64,000 nt of DNA, taken from contig NZ_JABYQT010000012.1 in NCBI RefSeq assembly GCF_020075495.1, positions 1 through 64,000 on the forward strand. The letters are read 5' to 3'. Positions 26,602 through 35,119 of the stretch are shown here, piece by piece. Position 1 is the first letter of the stretch. Each line of letters starts with the position of its first letter. Both the position numbers and the translations under genes were made by a program. This DNA comes from Vreelandella aquamarina. Its GTDB lineage: Bacteria; Pseudomonadota; Gammaproteobacteria; Pseudomonadales; Halomonadaceae. The notes beneath the pieces are model-generated. The model worked only from the letters and a program-made list of their open reading frames with translations. It searched no databases and was not told the DNA's origin.

Positions 26602-27570
26602 TTATTGCCCGGTAGGGGCGCTGCCAATGTGCTGAAACATAAAGGTTAACGCGGCGGGCAGGCTGGCACGCCATACGCGCCAGGTATGGCCGCCAGGGTA
26701 GAGATCAAGGCGCACGTCGTTAGGTTGAATGCGCTCCATGGCCTGGCGCAGCTGGCGGGCGTGGAACTCGGCATCGTACACGTCGCGGCGGCCGGCGCTG
26801 ATGTAGAGCGGCACGGGCGGCACATCGCTCTGCTCGTCGCCGGGGCGTGGGGTTACCTTGATGCGGTAGGCTTCCAGGTAGGCGGTGTAGTTGTGCTGTT
26901 CCCACAGGGCGGTGTCGAAGTTGCCCTGCTCGTCCAGCAGCGCCGGGTGGCGGTGGGCGGAGGAGTTGGGCGGTGGGTAGGGCACGTAGCTTGCCGGGCT
27001 GAGCGCGGCCACGGCGGCGAACAGCTCGGGCTTTTCCAGGGCGAAGTTGAGCGCGCCGAATCCGCCGGCGGAAAGCCCGCCGACGCCGCGCAGCGCGCGT
27101 GTCTGGCCTACCCGGTAGGTGGCTTCCACGTGGGGAAGAAGGTCGTTGAAGAAGGCGCTGCGCGCGGCTTCGTTGTGGCCGTCGATCCACCAGCTGCGGC
27201 TGCCCGGCATGATGAAGACCGCCGGTGGAATATGCCCGGCGCGAATCAATCGGTCGGCGGTTTGCGCCAGGTTGCCCTTGGCCACCCAGTCGCGCTCGTT
27301 GCCGAACGAGCCGTGCAGCATATACACCACCGGGTAGGGGGTGCTTGCCTGGGCGTCATACCCATCGGGTAAATAGACGGTATAAGGGTAGGAGTGGCCG
27401 AGCGTGGGGGAGTCGAAGGTGTGGTGCTGCACCTCGCCGGCAATGGCCGTATTGAACAGGCCCCAGAGGCCAAGTAATGCGGCAAGCTTGATCACAACAG
27501 GGAAGCGTGAGCAGCGTCGGCTGCGGAAAAAGGCAAGCAATGACAAGACGCCTCCGGGAATTATTGCCAT
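26602..27570 (-). CDS. exported alpha/beta-hydrolase, esterase D-like
   Basis: A 322-residue protein of the putative esterase (S-formylglutathione hydrolase/antigen 85-like) fold. An N-terminal hydrophobic segment at about residues 26-45 (ending FNTAIAGEVQ) acts as a signal peptide or anchor. The oxyanion region PYPVVYMLHGSFGNERDWV, nucleophile elbow GGLSAGGFGALNFAL and C-terminal GGHTWRVWRASL (catalytic His) are in place. Exported members of this family act on carbohydrate or acyl esters; the substrate here is unknown. The start at 27570 may be a few codons too early because several Met codons are available before the signal peptide. Confidence 0.8.
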   Translation of the reverse strand: MAIIPGGVLSLLAFFRSRRCSRFPVVIKLAALLGLWGLFNTAIAGEVQHHTFDSPTLGHSYPYTVYLPDGYDAQASTPYPVVYMLHGSFGNERDWVAKGNLAQTADRLIRAGHIPPAVFIMPGSRSWWIDGHNEAARSAFFNDLLPHVEATYRVGQTRALRGVGGLSAGGFGALNFALEKPELFAAVAALSPASYVPYPPPNSSAHRHPALLDEQGNFDTALWEQHNYTAYLEAYRIKVTPRPGDEQSDVPPVPLYISAGRRDVYDAEFHARQLRQAMERIQPNDVRLDLYPGGHTWRVWRASLPAALTFMFQHIGSAPTGQ

Positions 27571-27642
27571 GGTATAAAGTCGGACCCGCCATCATCATGA
27601 GTGTTCAGCGCAAGCCAAGCCTGCGCATGCAGCGGAGTGGGT

Positions 27643-28671
27643 ATGCATAAAAGAATAGAAGAAATTTACTGGTTGCGGGCCTATGGCTGCGTGGCGGTGT
27701 TTCTGTTTCATTTGCTGGACCACGTCAATCAGCGTCTGGATAACCTGGCCACCGACCTGATGCGTCTGCCACTGGTGCTGGGTACACCGATCTTTCTGTT
27801 CATCTCGGTGTTCGTGTTCGCCATGCGCTACGACAAGGCCGTGCCGCCGGGTTTTCTGGCCCAGCGGGTGAAATACGTCATGCTGCCCTACCTGGTGTAC
27901 GGCACTATCTACTCTACTGCCGAATGGGTGCGCCTGGGTATGGCCGGGCAGCCGGTAGGCTTTGTGGACAACGCGGTGGAGTATTTCGTGTTTGCCGGCT
28001 GGCACGGCTATTTTCTGATCATCGCCATGCAGTTCTACGCGGCTTACTGGCTGTTTACCCGCTGGCGGCTATGGCGCTTCAACCCGGTGCCGTGGCTGTG
28101 GCTTGGCTGTCTGGTCAGCATGGTGTACTGGGGCACGGCCTACTGGCTCGAGGTCGAACTGCCCGGGTATCTGCTGTGGATTGCGCCGCTTGGCTGGGTG
28201 TATCTGTTCTTCCTGGCCCTGGTACTGGTGCGCTACTACCCCTTCGATTCCTTGACCAGGGCGCCGGCACGGCCTGCGTGGATGCAGCGGCTTTCCCAGC
28301 CTGTGTGGCTTGGCCTGTGGGTCGCGCTGCTGGTGGCGGCAAGCGTGGCGGGCTGGCTGCGCTTCTCTTCCAAGGAGGTATGGGTCGTGCCGCTGTTCGT
28401 GCTGTTCACGCTGGTGGCCATGCGCTATTTGAAAGATCGCCCGGCGCCCGGCTGGGTGCGCTATATCAATGTCTACTCCTTCGGCATCTACCTGGCCCAT
28501 CCGATGTTCTTTTCCATCACCGATGTGGTCGTGGCACGCATGACGCTGCCGGTGGCGGTGTATGCCGTCTTGCTGGGCGTGGTGGGCGCAGTAGGGTCGA
28601 TCCTTCTGAACCGGCTTGCCAATACCACGACTACCGGTGCCATGATGTTCGGCAAGCGCTTGAAGGCGTAG
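27643..28671 (+). CDS. membrane acyltransferase (acyltransferase 3 family)
   Basis: A 342-residue integral membrane protein with about ten hydrophobic segments. Its N-terminus RIEEIYWLRAYGCVAVFLFHLLDH carries the Arg and His typical of acyltransferase-3 proteins, which move acyl groups to sugars or lipids at the envelope. The C-terminus (YSFGIYLAHPMFF) has the family-typical YLxHP. The ATG at 27643 follows GGAGTGGGT; a GTG at 27601 also opens the frame. The gene is divergent from the exported esterase with about 70 bp between starts, so the two might modify and de-modify the same envelope polymer, but this is a guess. Confidence 0.8.
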   Translation: MHKRIEEIYWLRAYGCVAVFLFHLLDHVNQRLDNLATDLMRLPLVLGTPIFLFISVFVFAMRYDKAVPPGFLAQRVKYVMLPYLVYGTIYSTAEWVRLGMAGQPVGFVDNAVEYFVFAGWHGYFLIIAMQFYAAYWLFTRWRLWRFNPVPWLWLGCLVSMVYWGTAYWLEVELPGYLLWIAPLGWVYLFFLALVLVRYYPFDSLTRAPARPAWMQRLSQPVWLGLWVALLVAASVAGWLRFSSKEVWVVPLFVLFTLVAMRYLKDRPAPGWVRYINVYSFGIYLAHPMFFSITDVVVARMTLPVAVYAVLLGVVGAVGSILLNRLANTTTTGAMMFGKRLKA

Positions 28672-28720
28672 CTCATCAGAGCATCGAGCGAGGCGCCGGC
28701 TTCAATTGATTTCCCTTTCT

Positions 28721-28737
28721 TGCACCAAAGCGTTTCA
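28721..28737 (+). promoter_or_regulatory. NtrC enhancer site 1 (weak) upstream of glnA
   Basis: TGCACCAAAGCGTTTCA keeps the left half TGCACCA of the NtrC dyad and part of the right half. It lies 31 bp (three helical turns) before the stronger site, the spacing expected for cooperative NtrC binding. Confidence 0.55.
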
Positions 28738-28751
28738 TTTTGAGCGCTTAT

Positions 28752-28768
28752 TGCACTATTTTGGTTCA
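28752..28768 (+). promoter_or_regulatory. NtrC enhancer site 2 upstream of glnA
   Basis: TGCACTATTTTGGTTCA differs from the dyad consensus TGCACCA-3-TGGTGCA at two of 14 specified positions. It lies about 130 bp upstream of the sigma54 -24 element. Confidence 0.75.
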
Positions 28769-28898
28769 TTGGGGCGGCGTTATGAGAGTTAACACGCCGC
28801 CGACCGGCTGCCATGCGACCTTTAAAGGCACGCGCAGGGTGGTTTTATATTATCCATAACAATGGCTTAGTTGTTTATAGGCTATGTTGGTGCAAGAT

Positions 28899-28914
28899 TG
28901 GCACGGTCTCTGCA
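28899..28914 (+). promoter_or_regulatory. sigma54 promoter of glnA
   Basis: TGGCACGGTCTCTGCA matches the sigma54 -24/-12 consensus (TGGCACG-4-TTGCA) at all but one position, with the required GG and GC at the right distance. Transcription would begin about 28925, leaving a 5' leader of roughly 230 nt before glnA at 29153, in which I saw no clear element. Confidence 0.8.
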
Positions 28915-29152
28915 TTATATTTGTCAGCGGCTAGCGAGTCGTAGGCAGGCGCCTTGCGGCGTGCTACAACGATAGCCGGTTTACAATGATCGCTGGACGG
29001 TTCGTTACCCAAATCAGGCAATCGTTGAGCGAACAACAATGACAAACGCGCCCCTGGCACGTTACCTGTCCAATGACAGCGTTTGTCTAATAACATTTTT
29101 ATCGATCGCTTACTGTTTTACGCTTTAAGCCACGCTCATACCGGAGGACACA

Positions 29153-30559
29153 ATGTCAGCCAAGACGCTCGCGCTAATCGAAGAACATGATGTTAAGTGG
29201 GTGGACCTGCGTTTCACCGATACTCGCGGCAAAGAGCAGCACGTCACCGTGCCGGCCCGCGATGTAGACGAAGAGTTTTTCGAAAACGGCCAGATGTTCG
29301 ACGGCTCCTCCATCGAGGGCTGGAAAGGCATCAACGAATCCGACATGATTCTGCGCCCGGAAGATGGCACCGCGTTCCTCGACCCCTTCACCGAAGACGC
29401 AACCATCATTCTGCGCTGCGACATCATCGAGCCGGCCACCATGCAGGGCTACGACCGCGACCCGCGGTCCATCGCCAAGCGCGCCGAGGCCTATCTCGAG
29501 TCTACCGGCCTTGGTGACACTGCCTTCTTCGGTCCGGAACCCGAGTTCTTCATCTTCGATCAGGTTCACTGGAAAACCGACATCCAGGGCTCCATGTTCA
29601 AGATCTCCTCGGAAGAGGGCGCCTGGGCGACCGATAGCGAAGTGGAAGGCGGCAACCTTGGCCACCGTCCGCGCGTGAAAGGCGGCTACTTCCCGGTTCC
29701 GCCGGTCGATAGCTTCCACGATATCCGTGGCGCGATGTGTAACACCCTGGAAGCGATCGGCCAGACCGTCGAAGTTCACCACCACGAAGTGGCGAACGCC
29801 GGTCAGAACGAAATCGGCGTCAAGTTCAACACCCTGGTGAAGAAGGCCGACGAAGTTCAGGAAATGAAGTACGTGATCCACAACGTGGCCCACGCCTACG
29901 GCAAGACCGCGACCTTCATGCCCAAGCCCTTGGTTGGCGACAATGGCTCCGGTATGCACGTGCACCAGTCGTTCTGGAAAGATGGCCAGAACCAGTTCGC
30001 CGGTGACGAGTACGCGGGTCTTTCCGAGATGGCGCTTTACTATATCGGCGGTGTGATCAAGCACGCCCGCGCCCTGAACGCCTTCACCAACGCTTCTACC
30101 AACTCCTACAAGCGTCTGGTACCGGGCTTCGAAGCGCCGGTCATGCTCGCCTACAGCGCGCGTAACCGCTCCGCCTCCATCCGTATTCCGTACACCGCAA
30201 GCCCGAAAGGCAAGCGTGTCGAGACGCGCTTCCCCGACCCGACCGCCAACCCCTACCTGGCGTTCGCGGCCATGCTGATGGCGGGTATCGACGGCATCAA
30301 GAACAAGATCCACCCGGGCGACGCGATGGACAAGAACCTGTACGACCTGCCGCCGGAAGAGGGCAAGGCCGTACCGACCGTCGCCAACAGCCTGGATCAG
30401 GCGCTGGAAGCGCTCGACGCGGACCGCGCGTTTTTGACCGAAGGCGGCGTGTTCACCGACGACATGATCGACGCCTACATCGAGCTCAAGATGGAAGAAG
30501 TGACGCGCATGCGCATGGCCACACACCCCATCGAGTTCGACATGTACTACAGCTGCTGA
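29153..30559 (+). CDS. glnA: glutamine synthetase type I
   Basis: A 468-residue GS-I enzyme that makes glutamine from glutamate, ammonia and ATP; it forms a dodecamer in the cytoplasm. Seen motifs: [16 protein letters not shown], the metal-binding [34 protein letters not shown], and the adenylylation site NLYDLPPEE with Tyr397. The adenylylation loop implies control by GlnE. A GGAGG precedes the ATG. Transcription is predicted from a sigma54 promoter with two NtrC sites, and the gene is followed by a strong terminator and then ntrBC. Confidence 0.98.
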   Translation: MSAKTLALIEEHDVKWVDLRFTDTRGKEQHVTVPARDVDEEFFENGQMFDGSSIEGWKGINESDMILRPEDGTAFLDPFTEDATIILRCDIIEPATMQGYDRDPRSIAKRAEAYLESTGLGDTAFFGPEPEFFIFDQVHWKTDIQGSMFKISSEEGAWATDSEVEGGNLGHRPRVKGGYFPVPPVDSFHDIRGAMCNTLEAIGQTVEVHHHEVANAGQNEIGVKFNTLVKKADEVQEMKYVIHNVAHAYGKTATFMPKPLVGDNGSGMHVHQSFWKDGQNQFAGDEYAGLSEMALYYIGGVIKHARALNAFTNASTNSYKRLVPGFEAPVMLAYSARNRSASIRIPYTASPKGKRVETRFPDPTANPYLAFAAMLMAGIDGIKNKIHPGDAMDKNLYDLPPEEGKAVPTVANSLDQALEALDADRAFLTEGGVFTDDMIDAYIELKMEEVTRMRMATHPIEFDMYYSC

Positions 30560-30581
30560 TCACTGTGCCGTGACTGCACTC

Positions 30582-30607
30582 AAACCCCGCCTCGGCGGGG
30601 TTTTTTT
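30582..30607 (+). terminator. glnA terminator
   Basis: A GC-rich stem (ACCCCGCC/GGCGGGGT, extended by A-T pairs) with a short loop is followed by seven T's, 22 bp after the glnA stop. Confidence 0.92.
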
Positions 30608-30651
30608 ATTGCACTCAAGCGGGGAGCGTGCAGTGCCTGAATGCGCCTTTA

Positions 30652-30668
30652 TGCACTAAAATGGTGCG
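30652..30668 (+). promoter_or_regulatory. NtrC enhancer site upstream of ntrB
   Basis: TGCACTAAAATGGTGCG matches the NtrC dyad TGCACCA-3-TGGTGCA at 12 of 14 positions. It lies between the glnA terminator and a sigma54 promoter, 114 bp before the latter. Confidence 0.75.
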
Positions 30669-30765
30669 CTTGCGTGCTGAAGCTGACGATTCACGCGCCA
30701 AGTGCGTTCGGCCAGACAGCGCCTGATGCCCACATGCTGTGCACGGTGCCGAATCGTGAACGACT

Positions 30766-30781
30766 TGGCGCGCTTTTTGCA
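30766..30781 (+). promoter_or_regulatory. sigma54 promoter of ntrBC
   Basis: TGGCGCGCTTTTTGCA matches the sigma54 consensus except for one base in the -24 element. The predicted start of transcription, about 30792, lies so close to the ATG at 30796 that translation from 30832 is more likely. Confidence 0.75.
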
Positions 30782-30831
30782 GTTTTCCTTGCACGATGAG
30801 TGATTTCACCCGCGATACCTCAGGACACGTC

Positions 30832-31890
30832 ATGTATCAGCGTCTACTAGAACATCTTTCCATGGCGGTACTGCTGCTCGACGGCGAGCTGCGCGTGCGC
30901 TGGATGAATCCGGCCGCTGAAGCATTGCTGGCGGTCAGCTTGAGCCGTGTGGAGGGGATCAGCCTGGATACGCTGCTGGGGGGCGATGAAAGTATCGACC
31001 AGGTGCTGGCCAAGGCGCGTGATGCCTTTCATCCCTATACCCGGCGCGAGGCGCGCCTCACCCCGGTCAGTGGCGAAGCGCTGACGGTGGACTACACCGT
31101 TACGCCGCTTTCGGAAAACGAGCTGCTGCTGGAGATGGAGCCTCGTGATCGCTTGATGCAGATCTCCCGCGAGGAGGCGCTGACCACGCGCCAGGAAACC
31201 ATCAAGGTACTGGCCCGGGGGCTGGCCCATGAGGTCAAGAATCCGCTGGGCGGTATTCGTGGTGCCGCACAGCTTCTGGAGCGTGACTTGAGCGATCCGG
31301 CGCTGCGTGAGTTTACCCATATCATCGTCGAAGAGGTCGATCGCCTGCGCGATCTCGTCGATTCGATGCTCGGCCCCAACCATATCGTCAAGCACGAGCC
31401 GGTCAATATCCACAAGGTGCTGGAGCGGGTTCGTTCACTGCTGATGGCCGAGCATCCGGACGTTGCCATCAGCCGCGACTACGACCCCAGCCTGCCGGAT
31501 CTCTCCGGCGACGAATCGCAGATGATCCAGGCCGTGCTCAACGTGGCCAGAAACGCGGTACAGGCGATGAGCGATGCCGGCACCCCGGCACCGGAACTGA
31601 CGCTGCGCACCCGTGCCCGGCGCCAGTTCACGCTTGGCGCCGAACGTCATCGGCTGGTCAGCGAGGTGGGGGTGATCGATAACGGCCCGGGGGTCCCCGA
31701 AGGGCTCGAGGAAACGCTCTTCTACCCGATGGTATCCGGGCGCGCCGAAGGCAGTGGGCTGGGGCTTTCCATTGCCCAGTCGATCTTGCACCAACATCAA
31801 GGATTGATCGAATGCGATTCACAACCCGGACATACCGAATTTCGTCTACTGATTCCCATGGTTATTAACTGCACCGGAGAAGCGTCATGA
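30832..31890 (+). CDS. glnL: nitrogen regulation sensor kinase NtrB
   Basis: A 352-residue cytoplasmic histidine kinase/phosphatase that, under control of PII, phosphorylates or dephosphorylates NtrC. It has an N-terminal PAS domain (residues ~1-110, LLLDGELRVRWMNPAAEALL), the phospho-acceptor LAHEVKNPLGG with His133, N-box NVARNAVQAM, G1 DNGPGVPEG and G2 GSGLGLSIAQ. The frame is open from an ATG at 30796, but the ATG at 30832 has AGGA at the right distance, aligns with family N-termini, and lies a sensible distance from the sigma54 start site. It overlaps ntrC by 4 bp. Confidence 0.95.
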   Translation: MYQRLLEHLSMAVLLLDGELRVRWMNPAAEALLAVSLSRVEGISLDTLLGGDESIDQVLAKARDAFHPYTRREARLTPVSGEALTVDYTVTPLSENELLLEMEPRDRLMQISREEALTTRQETIKVLARGLAHEVKNPLGGIRGAAQLLERDLSDPALREFTHIIVEEVDRLRDLVDSMLGPNHIVKHEPVNIHKVLERVRSLLMAEHPDVAISRDYDPSLPDLSGDESQMIQAVLNVARNAVQAMSDAGTPAPELTLRTRARRQFTLGAERHRLVSEVGVIDNGPGVPEGLEETLFYPMVSGRAEGSGLGLSIAQSILHQHQGLIECDSQPGHTEFRLLIPMVINCTGEAS

Positions 31891-33314
31891 CTGAGGCAAC
31901 ACGTAACGAGGTGGCGCGCGTGGTCGTGGTGGACGACGACCGTGCTATCCGCTGGGTGCTCGAACGCGCACTGGCACAGCCGGATCTCGATATCGAGTGC
32001 ATCGAGCGGGCTGATACGGCGCTGTCCAGGCTGCTCGAGGATCCGCCGGACGTGCTGGTCACCGATATCCGCATGCCGGGCATCGACGGGCTGGATCTGA
32101 TGGCCCGGATTCGCGAAGCCCACCCGGATCTGCCGGTGATCGTGATGACCGCGCATTCGGACCTGGATAGCGCCGTGGCCTCCTATCAGGGCGGAGCGTT
32201 CGAATACCTGCCCAAGCCGTTCGATGTGGACGAGGCGCTGGCGCTGGTACGCCGAGCAGTGGCCCACGCCCGCGAGCGGCAACGTCCGGTGAGTGTACCC
32301 GAAGGATTGAATGCAGAAATCATCGGTGAAGCGCCGGCCATGCAGGAGGTGTTTCGTGCCATCGGGCGGCTCTCTCACTCGCATATCACGGTGCTGATCA
32401 ATGGCGAGTCCGGCACCGGCAAGGAGCGCGTCGCCCAGGCGCTTCACCAGCATAGCCCGCGAGCGGGCAAGCCGTTCATTGCACTGAACATGGCGGCGAT
32501 TCCGCGCGATCTTATCGAGTCCGAGCTGTTCGGCCACGAGAAGGGGGCGTTTACCGGTGCGGCGGCCCAGCGTCAGGGGCGCTTCGAGCAGGCCAACGGC
32601 GGCACGCTGTTTCTCGATGAAATCGGCGACATGCCGTCGGAAACCCAGACCCGCCTGCTGCGCGTGCTGGCCGATGGGGAGTTCTACCGGGTAGGCGGGC
32701 ATACGCCAGTCAAGGTGGATGTACGCATCATCGCCGCAACCCACCAGAATCTTGAATCGCTGGTCGATGAGGGGCGCTTTCGCGAAGACCTTTTCCACCG
32801 CCTGAACGTCATCCGCATTCACCTGCCGCGCCTAGCCGAGCGGCGCGAGGATATCCCCCGGTTGACGCGGCACTTCCTGGCCGAAGCCGCCAAGGAGCTG
32901 GCCACGGATATCAAGGTGCTGACCGCGGACACCGAGGCGCACCTGACCCGCCTGCCGTGGCCGGGCAACGTGCGCCAGCTCGAGAACATCTGCCGCTGGC
33001 TGACCGTCATGGCCTCCGGGCGAGAGATTCTGATCGAGGATCTGCCGCCGGAACTGCGTTCGATTGCAAGCGTAGAGAGCGGCGGCCACGGTGACTGGCG
33101 CACGGCGTTTCGGGAGTGGGCCGACCACGCCCTGGCCGAGGGCCATACGCACCTGCTGGAAGAGGCAGTGCCGGACTTCGAGCGTATCCTGATCGAAACG
33201 GCGTTGAAGCATACCGGCGGGCGCAAGGGCGAAGCCGCCGAGCTGCTGGGCTGGGGCCGCAATACGCTGACGCGCAAGCTCAAGACCCTGCTGCCGGCGC
33301 TCGCCGACGAGTAG
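31887..33314 (+). CDS. glnG: nitrogen regulation response regulator NtrC
   Basis: A 475-residue sigma54-dependent activator. The receiver domain spans residues ~10-125 with Asp60 (VLVTDIRMPG) as phospho-acceptor. The AAA+ domain (~145-385) has Walker A GESGTGKE, the sigma54-contact loop GAFTGA, Walker B GGTLFLDEIGD and RLNVIRIHLPRLAERREDI. The C-terminal Fis-type HTH is GRKGEAAELLGWGRNTLTRKLK. Phosphorylated NtrC should act on the three NtrC boxes seen in this window, including one in front of its own operon. 4-bp overlap with ntrB shows cotranscription. Confidence 0.97.
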   Translation: MTEATRNEVARVVVVDDDRAIRWVLERALAQPDLDIECIERADTALSRLLEDPPDVLVTDIRMPGIDGLDLMARIREAHPDLPVIVMTAHSDLDSAVASYQGGAFEYLPKPFDVDEALALVRRAVAHARERQRPVSVPEGLNAEIIGEAPAMQEVFRAIGRLSHSHITVLINGESGTGKERVAQALHQHSPRAGKPFIALNMAAIPRDLIESELFGHEKGAFTGAAAQRQGRFEQANGGTLFLDEIGDMPSETQTRLLRVLADGEFYRVGGHTPVKVDVRIIAATHQNLESLVDEGRFREDLFHRLNVIRIHLPRLAERREDIPRLTRHFLAEAAKELATDIKVLTADTEAHLTRLPWPGNVRQLENICRWLTVMASGREILIEDLPPELRSIASVESGGHGDWRTAFREWADHALAEGHTHLLEEAVPDFERILIETALKHTGGRKGEAAELLGWGRNTLTRKLKTLLPALADE

Positions 33315-33323
33315 CCGAAAGCC

Positions 33324-33869
33324 CTACGGACAGCTGGCCTGAACCGCCTGCTGGTCGAGCGCGTGGCACTGGGCGAGAAAACGCTCGAAATCGCCAAGAA
33401 TGGTTTCGAGGCTCGCGTGCAGGCGGTGGTCGTCATCCACCATGCGTAGCGAGAGCCGCTGCCGCTCGGCGTGGTCGATCACCGGGCCAGGTGGCACCAC
33501 GTCGTCCTGCCAGCCATGAATGATATGGGTAAGCCTTGCGCCGATGGTGGGCGAGGTCTGCGGATACTCGGGCAGCCCCAGCGCCGGGGCCAACAGGAAA
33601 CAGCCGAGCACGGAGTGCTTCGCGCTGGCCGCGGCGCTTAGCCAGCCTCCCAGGCTCGAACCTGCCAGCACACACTCCTCAGGCTTGTCATTGCGCTTGG
33701 CAATGGTCGCCAGCAGATGCTCCAGGCGTCTTGAGGGTTCTGCCATGCCCCGGTAATCCATGACGACCGCCTCGCAGTCATCCAGTTTTTCCGCAATGCC
33801 TTTCAGGGCCTGAATCTTCAGGGCGCCCGGCCCGCTTTCCAAGCCGTGTGAGAGATAGACGGTCATCAT
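33324..33869 (-). CDS. YqiA-like alpha/beta-hydrolase (UPF0227)
   Basis: A 181-residue small cytoplasmic esterase-fold protein. It starts MMTVYLSHGLESGPGALKI, has the nucleophile elbow LAGSSLGGWLSAA, an acidic residue in HGWQDDVVPP and the C-terminal DDHRLHASLETI with the catalytic histidine. Size and pattern resemble E. coli YqiA, an esterase of unknown natural substrate. The gene converges with ntrC (9 bp between ends). An entericidin-like lipoprotein gene lies 5 bp upstream of its start on the same strand, so the two may be cotranscribed. Confidence 0.8.
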   Translation of the reverse strand: MMTVYLSHGLESGPGALKIQALKGIAEKLDDCEAVVMDYRGMAEPSRRLEHLLATIAKRNDKPEECVLAGSSLGGWLSAAASAKHSVLGCFLLAPALGLPEYPQTSPTIGARLTHIIHGWQDDVVPPGPVIDHAERQRLSLRMVDDDHRLHASLETILGDFERFLAQCHALDQQAVQASCP

Positions 33870-33874
33870 GGAGA

Positions 33875-34009
33875 TCAGCTCGCTGCGGACTGTTGAATGG
33901 CCTTGCCGCCTTGCTCGATATCTTCACCGGCGCCGTGAATGGTGTTGCAGCCGCTCAAGACAAGCAGCGTCGTCAGTAGCCCTACACCCAGTATTACCCT
34001 GCGTTTCAT
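33875..34009 (-). CDS. entericidin A/B-family lipoprotein
   Basis: A 44-residue protein beginning MKRRVILGVG, with a hydrophobic stretch and the lipobox LSGC (Cys21), followed by NTIHGAGEDIEQGGKAIQ, the typical mature sequence of entericidin EcnA/EcnB proteins. Signal peptidase II processing would leave a membrane-anchored peptide of 24 residues. The family is best known from the E. coli antidote/bacteriolytic pair; single copies are widespread and their role is unclear. It sits 5 bp upstream of the YqiA-like gene on the same strand. Confidence 0.85.
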   Translation of the reverse strand: MKRRVILGVGLLTTLLVLSGCNTIHGAGEDIEQGGKAIQQSAAS

Positions 34010-34241
34010 GGAACCATTTCCTCAAGTGTCATTGGTGAACGAGACAGTAGCGCTTGTTCAGCGAAGGCACTTGAGTGGGCAAGCAGTGAGGTTCGCCATC
34101 GCGCGGCCTGTCTGTTTTCTATAGTAGCCAGCAATAGCGCAATAGGTAAGAAAAACTCGCCGTGTCAGATAAGCCCCCAGCACCACGCGTAAGCGGTCAT
34201 CTTCACGAGGCGCTGCGAGCTTGTGCGGCCGGTTAGCCAGG

Positions 34242-34793
34242 TCACCGGGAAGAAGGCGTGTTGGCGTCTTGTTCACTGGCCGGCGGAATATAGCGTGTCT
34301 TGGTCGCGCCTTCCCGGTAGGTCATCTCTGAGGGCAGTTGCAGGATCTCGATGAGGCTTTTCCAGGGAGTATGGCAAAACCAGAGCTGGTTGCCTGGCCC
34401 GCTTTCGGCTCCAGAGCACTCCTGCGGCCCGTCGAACATGGTGCCACCGGCTTGCCTGATGGCGCGCCCTGCAGCTTGGATATCGTCAACCACGATGGAG
34501 AAGTGAGTGGGACCGAGGGTGCTGATATTGGCCGGTTCACCGGTGGGGCTTGCCACCTCGATCAGCTCCAGATTGGCGCCTGTGCCCATACGCAGCATGG
34601 AAATGGCACGCTGCGCATTGTCGTGGGGCATACCGTTGATGGGTCCTACCTGCTCACCGGACTGGTCATCTGCGCTCTTGGGAAGCGTCCGATAAAGTAC
34701 CTCTGCGTCAAACGCCTGGATGAAAAACGCTTCGGCTTCTTCAATGTTGGGAACCGTTAGGGCGATATGCTCGATACCACGTACAAAACTCAT
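34242..34793 (-). CDS. VOC (glyoxalase/bleomycin resistance) family protein
   Basis: A 183-residue protein with a paired beta-alpha-beta-beta-beta VOC fold: GIEHIALTVPNIEEAEAFFIQAFDAEVLYRT, ANLELIEVASP, GPTHFSIVVDDIQAAGRAI and SLIEILQLPSE. His9, Glu77, His97 and Glu149 are at positions where VOC enzymes hold a metal, so it may be catalytic. Such proteins include dioxygenases, lyases and resistance proteins; substrate is unclear. It is monocistronic as far as can be seen. The 232 bp between it and the entericidin gene hold nothing I recognise. Confidence 0.75.
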   Translation of the reverse strand: MSFVRGIEHIALTVPNIEEAEAFFIQAFDAEVLYRTLPKSADDQSGEQVGPINGMPHDNAQRAISMLRMGTGANLELIEVASPTGEPANISTLGPTHFSIVVDDIQAAGRAIRQAGGTMFDGPQECSGAESGPGNQLWFCHTPWKSLIEILQLPSEMTYREGATKTRYIPPASEQDANTPSSR

Positions 34794-35084
34794 GCGTTAC
34801 TCCTTGAAGGTGGCGGTGGCAATGTCAGTCAGCTGTTGTTCAAGCGGCTTGGAAACCTCGCGTATGCCACGCGATCGTTACTCGCCTAACGAGTGTAGGA
34901 CAGCACGCCAGGGTAATCCCAATAAGCAGTACAAATATTGTATGAAAGGCGCCAAACGTTACATGCTGTGGAGTATTTTTTTGTCGCATGTGCCTTTTTT
35001 AACCACTTTTGTGGTCGCGTCAGGTGGGGATGAGAGTGAGCGGTTTATTTATAAGGTATTGTTTTTAATAATAAATAATTCAAA
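34794..35084. other. A/T-rich intergenic region without a recognised gene
   Basis: Base composition drops sharply compared with the flanking genes. The only structure noticed is an inverted repeat TACAAATATTGTA at 34930-34942. A frame from 34940 to 35184 is open but uses rare A/T-ending codons and has no good ribosome-binding site, so it is not called. The region may hold upstream control sites for the sRNA candidate; I found no GacA-type TGTAAG/CTTACA box. Confidence 0.5.
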
Positions 35085-35113
35085 TTGGCATGATATGGCC
35101 CAGCGTGTGCAAT
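35085..35113 (+). promoter_or_regulatory. possible sigma70 promoter of the sRNA candidate
   Basis: TTGGCA (35085-35090), 17 bp, then TGCAAT (35108-35113) gives 5/6 and 4/6 matches to -35 and -10. It would start transcription near 35120, about ten bases before the first stem of the RNA. Confidence 0.45.
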
Positions 35114-35119
35114 ACTTAG

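Noticed and set aside
29174..30526. 450-codon frame antisense to glnA
   Set aside because: Long antisense frames are common over conserved GC-rich genes; glnA on the other strand is unmistakable.
34058..34276. 72-codon minus-strand frame between the VOC and entericidin genes
   Set aside because: Overlaps the end of the VOC gene, with no ribosome-binding site or recognisable content.
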